A DNA stretch of 64,000 nucleotides, taken from NCBI GenBank assembly GCA_016858145.1, contig JAEHOE010000027.1, positions 434,001 to 498,000 of the forward strand, given 5' to 3'. The notes beneath the pieces are model-generated. The model was not told where the DNA came from and made no database searches. It saw only the letters and a list, made by a program, of their open reading frames with translations. Every line of letters begins with the position of its first letter. Position 1 is the stretch's first letter. The DNA is from Edaphochlamys debaryana. Taxonomy: Eukaryota > Chlorophyta > Chlorophyceae > Chlamydomonadales. Positions 1-9,641 of the stretch are shown piece by piece. The position numbers were made by a program, and so were the translations under genes.

Positions 1-151
1 AAAAGGATGTTGAGAGGTCGACGAGAGGGCGTTGTTGTAAACAGCAACGCCCTTGCTTGCTGTCCCAGGGCCACGAAAGAGAAGGAGCGTTTCTCCAACC
101 CCCGTTTTCGCAATCTCCACGCCAACAAATGCCGGGCCCACCCGGGCCCAC

Positions 152-3022
152 CTTGGTAAGGCTCTGGGCCTGCGCCAGGCCCAGGGCCGCCAGCAGCACC
201 CCCAGGCCCAGCAGCAGCATGGGGGGGTCAGAGCCGGGGGGGTAGAGCAGCTGGGGGGGGGGGGGGGGTAGGGGGCGGGGGGTCATGTGCGGGTTGGTGG
301 CCTGGCGGGGTTTGAGCCTTAAAAATGGGAATCCCCCACGACCTCCTCCCTCCCCTCCCCTGCCTTCCACCTCCCCCTCACCGCTGCCTCGTGCCCTGTC
401 CCGTCCCGTCCCCGCCCCCTCCTTGCTGCCTCTCCCCTCCGCCCCCCCCTTCCCCCCCCCCCCACCTGCCCCAGTGCCTCCACCGCAGTGATGTGGAACA
501 CGGCCGGCATGAGCAGGATGGTGGCGTAGGCGGTGAGGGCGGCAGCGACTCCCCCTGTCAGGGGGGGGGTTGAGGGGAGGGGAGGGCGAGGGCGAGGGAG
601 CAGGGGGGTAGGGGGGGTAGGCATGAGGAGGATGGTGGGGAGGGCGGTGAGGGAAGCAGCCACACCGCCTTTTGAGGGAGGGGAGATGGGAGGCGATGAA
701 GCGGGTGCTTGGACAGGCCCCGTGCAGGTACGGCAGGGAAGGGAGAGGCCACGTCCCAGCACACCTCTCCCAAGTCCCAACCGACTCCCAACCGACTCCC
801 AACCGACTCCCAACCGACTCCCAACCGACTCCCAACCGACTCCCAACCGACTCCCAACCGACTCCCAACCGACTCCCAACCGACCCCACCTGCTGGACCC
901 AGGGCCCTGCGAGCCACCACATGCAACATGGCGGGGGGGCCGGAGGGGCGGCGGCCGCCGGAAGGCGAACCGTCGGCGGAGAAGCTGCTGGAGGAGGGGC
1001 CGGGGCCGGAGGGTGGTGCGCGGCCGTGCGGCTCCTCGCACAGCTGCGGCGCCGTCAGCAGTCTGGGGCGGGGGTGGTGGTGGTGTGGCGAGGTGGTGGA
1101 CGGTGGAAGCGGCAGGCATGAGCGGGGGGAGACCGCGGCGGCCATGCAGCCATTCGCATCCTTCCGCGCCCCGTACCGCCTGCCGTACGTACCGCGTGTA
1201 CAGCGATCCCGAGTACGACACCGCCGCCGCCAGCGCCGCCAGTACGGCCAGGGCGGGCGCCCACCCCAGGCGCGCGAAGGCCCCCGGCATGGCCAGCACG
1301 CCCACCCCCAGGGCCGCCTTGAGTACGACACAGGCGGTCAGGAGCCAGCCCGCGCCGCCGCGATTGCCTCCTCCGTCTGTGCGGGAGGATGGGGGAAGGG
1401 TACGATGAGAGGACACTACGAAAGGGTTGAGGGATCTGAGACAGTGTAGGGGGCCGGAAGCCAGCCTACGCCCTACGGCTGCCTCCCCCGTCTGCGCATC
1501 AAGGGAGAGAATCAGCAGGATAGGTGCGAGGCATGGCGGAGGGGGGGTGGAAGTTGCCGGTTAGGCCAGAGAACACGTGACAAGAGGCGGGGCGTCGAGG
1601 TGGGGCCAAGGCCGGGGGAATGAGGGCACGGTGCTGAGTGGTGCTGGGTAATGCTTCCCATGCCTTGGCGGTCCCTTGGCCGCATGGACTCCGCAGACGT
1701 CACAATTGCATGCCCCCGCCCCCGCAAAACACACGTACCGTCCTTGCCGCCCCTTCCCCCGGAGCCCCCGCCACCGCCGCCGCCGGGACCGCTCCGCCGC
1801 CCCCCTGGCGGCAGGAGCAGCCGCCCCTCTTCCGCCGCCACCGCCGCCGCCGCCGCCGCGGATCCAGATCCAGGTCCGGACAGCGCCAGGCTGCGGCGGG
1901 CGCTGCGGTTGATGCCGTGCATGCGATGAGTCATGGATCTGGTGGCGTAACCGGGGCTGCCGCCTGCGTCAGCAAGGGGGGGATAGGGGAGGAGGAGAGG
2001 ACAGTCAATGATAGGTGGGGTTTGGGGGTCGTGGGATGGCGCGTGAGGGGCAGAGGGGACAAGTGGGGAGGGGAGGAGGAGGGGGCGGTTGCATCCAGGC
2101 CGGGGCTTGGGCTCGGGGCTGAGGGCTGGGGGGAAGGGAACATAGGCGGGTGGAAGCAGCAGCGTTTTTGCACCGGGGTGCCTGGAGGATGGAAGGCGGG
2201 GGGTAGGAAGGGAGGAGCACGCGGAGGACAGCTGCAGACTGCCTTGTCGCAAGCAGGCCCCCCAGGGGCCCGCTCTCACCTCCCGGCCCCCTTCACGCCA
2301 GAACAGAGGAACCCTCACCCCAGCAGCCTGCCAGCAGGCCCCCAAGGGTCCCCCAACAGCCTCAACGGCTCACCTCCTGCGCCCCGGTGGTGGGAGCGGC
2401 TGGGGCTGTGCTTGAGCGAGCGCTGGGGGCAGCCGGGGTAGGGCGGGGTGAGGGGGTGAGTGAAGGCGGACAGAAGGACGGGAGCCCAGCCCAGCCCAGC
2501 CCCACGCACCCTGAGGCCCAGGCCGGGTGACTGCGCCGAGGGGGACAGCGGCGGCGAGCCGGCGCCGGAGCCAGCGCCGCCGGCGCCGCGGGGCGGAGAC
2601 CCACGGGGCCGTCCGTCCCCGAACAGCGGGTCGCCGCGCCCGGGGCTGCCGCCTCCGCCTGCACCCCCCGGGCTGGCTTCCCTGCCCGCCGGGCTGTTGC
2701 TGCCGCCGCTGCTTCCCGTGAAGGCGGCAGCAGCAGCGTTGGAGAAGGGCCCGGGGGAGCCGTGTGGTGTGAGCACGCCAGGCCGCGAGGAGCGCGAAGG
2801 GCCGCCGCCGGTGGCCATGGCGCGCAGGGGCCCTGCCGCGGCCGCGGGGTGCGTGTCCCCCAGCGCGGGGCCGTGCAGCGACAGCGCTGCGGGGCTGGGC
2901 CCGGCCTCGGCCTCAGCGGGTGCGAGCGTTGTTGCGGGGCTGAACGCGGCTGGGGCTGGGGCAGGGGGCGCCGCGCTCGCGGGGCTGGGGGAGGCGCTCG
3001 CGTCTTGGTCGGGGGGCCGCAT
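152..3022 (-). CDS. AAAP-type amino acid transporter, 3' part missing
   Basis: Probable amino acid/auxin permease (AAAP) family membrane transporter, truncated by the left window edge. Exons read on the minus strand: 3022-2510, 2422-2374, 1963-1739, 1376-1193, 1062-890, 554-466, 250-152; all intron phases agree. The ATG at 3022 opens about 260 residues of Ser/Pro/Ala/Gly-rich, probably cytosolic sequence. Membrane helices follow: GVGVLAMPGAFARLGW is the typical AAAP first-helix motif, a second helix ends in SYSGSLYTR, HVVARRALGPAG resembles the conserved AFGxxG segment, ALTAYATILLMPAVFHI is a third helix, and LLLGLGVLLAALGLAQ is a fourth, ending QSLTK. Families of this type have about 11 helices, so several exons lie beyond position 1. 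Introns 3 and 5 contain decayed copies of the start of the next exon, and intron 5 holds an 11-bp tandem repeat. Transported substrate cannot be told. Family assignment is fairly sure; the N-terminus is less so. Confidence 0.72.
775..888. repeat. 11-bp tandem repeat inside a transporter intron
   Basis: About ten near-perfect copies of CCCAACCGACT lie in tandem. On the transcribed minus strand they read AGTCGGTTGGG and begin within a few bases of the 5' splice site at 889. The tract is therefore intronic, although it happens to stay open in several reading frames. Confidence 0.9.
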
Positions 3023-3320
3023 TGTTGGGCTGTTGAGGCTAGAATGTGTGAGAGCGATGTGTGCGCAAGAGCTCGGAAGAGCACTGACGTCGGGGGGATG
3101 AGGAGCGCTCGAGAGCAGAAAGGAGCGATGCTTGCCGCTGCGCTGAGCCGGCGGCACGTGTTCAAATGAGGTCACCGGCGAGGTTTGGGCTCGTGCCACG
3201 AACTTGCCTTTTGCGTTAAGCCTTGATGCCTTTCCCCCGCATCCCTTGTCCCTATCCTATGAGTTCGCGCTGCCAGTCTGTCAACAGCTACTGCCGCATG
3301 CCCCTGCACCCAAGACGAAG

Positions 3321-6300
3321 CTACCGCTGCCCCTGCCCCTGCCCCTGCCCCTGCCCTGGCGTCGCTCCCCCCCAGCCCTGCGCACCCCACTGCTGCGCCC
3401 CTGCCGCCCCAGCGGCCCCCGCAGTAGCAGCGCCGGGCCAATACGCCTGTGCTAGGGCCGTCACCGGCACTCCCCCCGTCGCCTGCGCCTGTGCATGCGC
3501 TGCTGGCCCCGTACCTCCTGCTCCTGTCCCTGCCCCTGCCCCTGCCGCGTAGGTGGGGTAAGCCTGCGCCTGCGCGACAGCACCCGCGCCGTACGGGCCG
3601 TACGTCCCCGGCGTCGGCCAAGACGGCCGTACAGGTGCCGCAGCCCCCGATGTGCCGTACGCGCCGTACGCGTGCGCCTGGTGCCCCCACTGTCCGTACG
3701 CGCCGTACCCCTGGCCGTAAGCCTGGGCCTGCGCTTGGGCCTGCCCGGCCGGCGCCCCGCCCCCGACCGTGCCTGGCGTCGGCGCCGCCGCCGCCGCTGC
3801 CGCCGCCGCCGCCGCCTTGGCGGCGGCCTTAGTCACCAATGACTCAGTCTCCCGCAGCTGCTGCTGCCGCCACTTGGCGGCGGCGATGAAGTCCAGGAAA
3901 GTGTCCAGCCGCAGCGGCGCTTTGTCGCCGCCGCCGCCGCCGTCGCCGTCCGCCGCTGCGCCGGTGCCGTCGGGTCCCGTGCTTTAAGGAACAGAGTGGG
4001 CGTGGGGGGCAAAAAGGTACCGGTGGGATACTCTGACAATTGAGGGTTCGCACAGACTCCGGTGCCCGCATATGGCAGTACTAATGGGCAGTGCTTGCTG
4101 CCCAATGTTGGTCGGCAGGCAGGCAGCACAGGAGGCACACGCACACTGGCGTGGCATGCAGCTGATGACTCCAGTGCACACGCGGGCCTTCGCAGAGCGT
4201 ACTACTGTACCACTCGGAAGGTCGGTCAGAGTGCCTGTAAGAACACTATGCTTGCCGTGGCTTCCGCAGTGATTCCCCGCATACGCACAGGAGGTCCTGT
4301 CGGAGTGCTTGCTGCGCAGTGCCGGCAAAGACATGTGCTCACCTGGGATCGAACGGGTTCCTCCGCGCGCGGACCTGCTTCATTCGCTCCAGAATGGCAG
4401 CCTCGCGCCCAAGCGGCGGCATGGCGGGCAGGGGCAGCTCGGCGGGCCCAGGTCCAGATCCAGGCCCAGCCGGGCCCGCACCCAGGCCCAGGCCCAGCTG
4501 GGCAACCTCGGCCGGCGTCGGCACGCCGAAGCGGTACGGGTCGTCCCTGCGGTTGGTACGGCGGCAGAGCGGGCGGATGATGGAGCTGCCGTATCGTCAG
4601 CTGCCGTATCCTCAGCTGCTGTGGGATCAGCTGCAGTGGGATCGATCAAAGCCAAGCACCTCGTCTGGAGTGCTCTCCCAGCCCCCTTCCGCCAGCTTCC
4701 GCAGATACTGCTCGGCCCCTCTACAACCCCCCTGACGCCCGCACCTGAACGGCACGTAGTCCGCACCACGCCCCTTGCCGGATGCGGATCCAGATCCAGC
4801 CAGGCGGCCGTTGACGGGGCCTGCTCGTCCCTTGCTGCCGCCAGGTGAGCCGACAGGCGGGGCCCCGGCTCCGCTGGCCCGTCCGCCGCCGCCGCCAACC
4901 CGCCCGCTGCCGCCACCGAGCCGCCCGCTGCCGCCGCTGCCGCCGCCGCCGCTGGCACCGACTCCGGAGGACGCTTCCCTGCCGTCGGCTCCGCCGGCGT
5001 CACCGTCGGCGACGACAGCGTCAGAGGTGGCGAAGGGGCTGGGCCCGGCCGGGCCCTGGGCCCCACTGGGCCCAGCCGTGGGCCCGGCGGCTTGCCTCTC
5101 CCGGCTCGACTCGCGGCGCCGGAGCGCGCGGCCGGGATCGGGCCCGGCGGCGGGGGCAGCGGCGGCGGCGGGGGTGACGGCGGCGGTTGCGGCGGTTACG
5201 GTGGCGGACGAGGGCGTGGGTGTCGGTAGGGACTGCTCTGATGACGGGGCCTGGGAGGCAGCCTGGACGTCCACCGCCGGCGGCCGGGGGCGCTTGCGTG
5301 CTTGGGCGTCGGCCGCCGCCGGCGAGGCGGTCGACGTTCCGCCGCCGCCACCACCGCCGCCGGCTTGGCTCCGCCGCCGGTCCTCGCCGCTGGGCTCCGG
5401 GGCTGCAGCAGCCGCAGCCGCAGCCGCAGCGGCGGCGGCGGCGGCGGCGGCGGCGGGCTTGGGGCTGGCGGCGGCCGGTGGCCCGTCGCCGCCTTCCGAC
5501 CGGCCCGGCGGGTCCCCTCCCCGCGGTGGCTCCGAGCCCTCGTCCCGCCCTCGCTTGCTCGAGGGCCGTTGCTCTGGCTCGCTCGAGCGCGCCTGGTCGC
5601 GTGGGCGCTCCGCCTCCTCCCTCTCCCGGGCTCGGTCCGCGTCAGACCGATCCCGGCCCCTGCTGTCTCGGGGTCTGTCCCTGTCCCCGTCCGCGCTGTC
5701 TCGGGCCCGGTCCCGATCTCGATCCCGATCTCGATCTCGATCCCGGTCCCGATCCCGCGTATCGTCGCCTCGCTCCTTGTCCCTCGTTTTGTCCCTGTCC
5801 CGGTCTCTGTACCTCTCGCGGCTCCGGTCTCGGTCTCTGTTCCGATCCCGGTCCCGATCTCGGTCCTTATTGCTGTCCCTCTCTCGCTCCCGCTCCTTGG
5901 TCCGGTCTCGGTCCCGGTCCCGCTCTCTGTCCCTGTCGCGATCCTTGTCCTTGGACCGGTCCTTCCCTCGCTCCCTCTCTCGCTCTCTGTCGCGGTCTCT
6001 GTCTCTGTCTTTGTCTCGCTCCTTGTCGTGTCGGCTGGCGTCGCGCCGGTCGCCCTCCCTTTCCCTTTCCCGCTCCTTCTCCTTCTCGCCGCGGCGGTCG
6101 CTGTCGCGAGAGGGCTTGGCGGCCACAGGGGGCGGCCGGCCAGACCCAGACTCCGACTGCCGCAGCTGCGCCGCCCCCGCTCCTGCACCCGCCCCCGCCC
6201 CTGCCGCTGCGCCCGCACCCGCACTGGCACCAGCAGTGGACGGCGCATCCGCACCCGGCGTCAGCGACCGCGAACTGGGCGCCGCCGCCGCCGCCGCAGA

Positions 6301-9300
6301 GCCTGTCGCCGCCGTCAACGGCGGCGGCGGTGGCGGCGGCGGCAGCTGGATCGCTGACGCTGGCGGCGGCATCGCAGACGGCGGCGGCGCGGCGCCGCCG
6401 AGGGCAGCTAGTGCGGCGGCGGCGCCGCTGGGGCCGTGCAGTAGCAGCTCGAGAGCGGCCATGCCGGGCGGCGGATCTGCCTCCAGATCTGGAACCTCCC
6501 ATCCGTCGTACAGCTCGTCCCACCACCCGCGGCCGTAATCCACCAGCAGCTGCTCGCCCGGCTGTAGCTGCCGTAGAGACACGAGCACGGGCAGGACCAC
6601 GCCGCACACCGAGACGGGCACGATCTGGTGCAGGGGCGGTTGGCGGTTGGGGGGTGGCGGTTGGACGGTTTCTGTTGCCAGCAACCGGCTCGAACCCTGG
6701 GTGATGTGCGCACGACCAGTCGCCCCCACTGCCCGCAGCCGCCTGCGTCCCTCTCCCAAAACACGAGCGACCGGACACATCCCTCACCACGGCAGTTGAC
6801 GCTCTGGACCGTTTGGCCAAACCGAACCGTCCGAACGGACCGGACAGTTCGGACACGCGGCATGCATTCGGACACCCCGGACACCCGTCGCGACCGGACC
6901 CACCCCTCACCGCGCAGTTGACGCCCGGGGCCTGCCCGGGCCCGCCCGGGCCTGGGCCCGTCCCGGCCGCCGTCGAAAAGGGCGGCGGGCCCAGGCCCAG
7001 CGCGGACTTGAGCTCCTCGGCGGAGGGTATGGGCGGGCGGGCGTCGTTGACCAGGCTCAGCACGCCGCCGGCGCCCAGCATGCACAGCACGAAGGGCGGC
7101 GCCGCGCCCGCGGTCGTACCTGTGGCATGTCAAGTCATGCACAAGCTGTACGACAGGGGCCGTGCCGTACGAATGGAATCACGAACGATCATTCCCTTTG
7201 ACAAAGCTGCCACCGCCTTCGCCTCCTTGACGCAAACGCCCCGGTTCGAGAACGCCCCCCGCGCCTCCGCCTACTGGCAGCTTTGGACTGCCCCCACGCT
7301 TCCATCCTCTTGCTACCCTGCCATTGCTCCTGCCCTGCCCTCGCAACGTTACTGCGCCCACCGCCTCTCGACAAGCGCCTACCCGGGACCAGCACCGCCG
7401 CCGCCGCCTCTGCGGCCGCCGCCGCCTCCCGCCGTACATCCGCCGCCATCAACCGCTTGAGCCCGGGGTCGGGCCCCAGGCCCAGCCGGTACGTGTCCTC
7501 CTCCGCCGCCACCGATCGCTCCATGGATGCAGCAACCGCCGGCGCGTCCGTCCCAGCCACCTGCACGCACGCACATGGGCCGTACGCATGGGCCGTACGG
7601 CGTACGGCAGGAGCAGAGCCCGACAGATCGTACAGTCCTGCCTGTCCTCGCAAATGACCACCAGCGGTCCCTTTCGGGTGCCGCCGTCAAGGCAGCAACG
7701 CCAAACCGTTAGTCAACCCCACGCACCTGTACGGCGTGGCCGAGCTCGTCCGGGTACGGCAATTGGTACGACAGCGCCAGGAATTTCCACACGTCCTCCA
7801 GCGCACCGCGCTGCTTGAGCTCGGCCTTGAGCGGCTCGGGCAGGTGCCCTTGGCCCGCCCTGTCGTACAGCGCCCCGCCCAGACCTTCGTACAGTACCTC
7901 ACTCGCGCCGCCACAGCCGGCGGCGCCGGCGGCAGCAGTAGCAGCAGCGGCGACGGCGGCGGCGGCGCCTGGGGCCGGGCCCGTGGGGCCGCTGCGGTAC
8001 CCCTCAAGTACAAACCCTTCCATTATCCCAATGGGGCTCCCCTTCTTTATCGTACCCGCCGCCGCCACCCCCAGCCCGCCGCGATCTCGATCCAGGATTG
8101 GTACGACAGGCTCCAGCACAACCGCGTCCGGCGACAGACTGGGCCACGCGAAACCGCCCGCTCCGCCCGCTGCAATCACGTGATCTGGACCGGGATGTCG
8201 CACACGTTTCTCCAGCCTGGCTCTGAGCGTTACGGGGCTGAGGCCCAGGCCGCCCGCCGCAAGTACGGCAGAGCTTCTGTTGAAGATGCTGTGCCACCAG
8301 CGAGATGGCCAGCCGGGGGCGGCCGAAGCTGCCTGGTCTTTCTGGTCTACCATCAGGCCTGTGTGGGGGAGGAAACACGGGTTGGGCGGGAAGCGGGGCG
8401 GAATATCTGGGCGGGTGCTAGGAGCAAGGCGGGTGCTAGGAGCAAGGCGGGGGAGCGGCAAGCGGGACGGAGGGCTTCACACGCCGTGCCCGTGCTTCCT
8501 GGGCCTACGCGAGCAGCCCCTGACGCGTGGGCAACACTCCAATGGGCCCCCTGTCTCGATGGCTTGGCTTGCGGACACCGGCTTCCATTCTACTCTACTT
8601 TGCATCCGCAAGATCGAGCTCCTAGGCTCCTTTGCGCTAGCTCGTCTCGAACCTCCGCTGTCTTCGACCAACAAGGCCACAACTTTCCCCCCGGCTTGGA
8701 GCGCCTGAGCTGACTCTGCTCCGACTCTGCTTCCAACGCGGACTCACCTGGAACCTCGATAGTCTTGGCGCTACCGCCACTGGCCCTGTACCGGCACCGC
8801 CACGCGGCCTGCCCGGCCCGAGCCGCCGCCGCCGCCCGGCCCAGGAAGCGAACGCCACACGCCGTGAACTCGTCCCCGTCGGCGGCGGCGGAGCCGGCGG
8901 CGGCGGCAGCAGCGGCGGCGGGAGGCAGCGGCGGCGGCGCGTGTTCGGCATGGCACGGTCCCCTCAGGTGGCGGATGCGGGCCGCAGCGGACTGCCAAAT
9001 GTTGGAGGGCGGGGGCTGGGCCCGGGGCTGGGGCTGGGGGTGTGCGGGTGTGGGTGCGGGTCCGGGGATGGGGCTAGGGCCGGGGCCGGGGCCGGGCGCC
9101 GCATGCATTGCCCCCGGATCTGGCTTGATGTAGGGCGCGCCACCGGCGGCAGCCAGAGCGGCAGCCGCCGGCGGCTTTGGCGGCGGCGATGGCGGCCGAT
9201 GTGCCGCCTCCGCTGCCACCTTCGCAGCCGCCGCCGCCGTTGCTGCCGCTGCCTCTGCCGCCGCCGCCGCCTGCGCCGCCGCCGCCACGTCCCTCCGCAC

Positions 9301-9501
9301 AAGCTCCACCCAGAACGCCTGGCGGCGCTGGCCAACGCCGCCGCCTGCCGCCGCCGCCGCCGCCGCCGCCGGCTCGGCCGGATCTAGCTGGGCAAACGCC
9401 AGAGTGTCTCCCTCGCGAGCGCCGGAGGGGTCCTTGCGGCGGTCGCTCGCGGCTCGCAGAGCCTTAGTCACCGCCCTAGTGGAGAGCGCGTGCGGCTGAT
9501 C
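3321..9501 (-). CDS. Large SET-domain protein with Arg/Asp-repeat tract
   Basis: Probable protein-lysine methyltransferase, likely nuclear. Exons on the minus strand: 9501-8748, 8358-7727, 7560-7383, 7119-6911, 6624-4745, 4585-4343, 3981-3321 (stop), all phases consistent, about 1,518 residues. The N-terminal part is Ala/Pro-rich. The SET fold begins with GLGVAAAGTIKKG and ends in LRQLQPGEQLLVDYGRGWW, matching the usual GxGVfA..I.KG and dI..GEeL..DYG. Between them is an insertion of over 150 residues, and the NHSC region is divergent (VLSLVNDARP, then GVNCAI), so activity is uncertain. After SET come Ala/Gly linkers, a Lys/Arg-Glu/Asp dipeptide tract (about 5640-6110), the segment SIIRPLCRRTNRRDDPYRFG, a basic stretch MKQVRARRNPFDP, and a Gln/Ala/Tyr/Gly-rich prion-like tail. 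The first exon has no in-frame ATG: either a 5' exon is missing or the gene at 9645-11945 is its 5' half (splice 9702 to 9501, phase 0). Confidence 0.75.
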
Positions 9502-9641
9502 CTGGGAGCGTACGACCTTAACCTGTACGGCACGTGTACGGCAGATGCAAGGTGGCAGGGCGGTAAGCGGGCATAGCCGGTGAACATACCGCTAATCCTT
9601 GCCTGATGCCTATCCCAGTGACGAATTGATCATTTTTGACA

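Noticed and set aside
775..888. Regular repeat resembling a CRISPR-like array
   Set aside because: The units are 11 bp, directly abutting, without spacers, inside a spliced intron of a eukaryotic gene.
319..1416. Single 365-residue frame for the transporter starting at 1416
   Set aside because: The start codon is GTG, the frame reads through introns and the tandem repeat, and the spliced model with seven in-phase exons fits the family better.
4775..6538. 587-codon plus-strand open frame rich in Arg-Ser dipeptides
   Set aside because: It is exactly antisense to the long SET-gene exon. The Arg-Ser reading arises from complementing Arg-Asp codons, and it has no splice context or independent domain.
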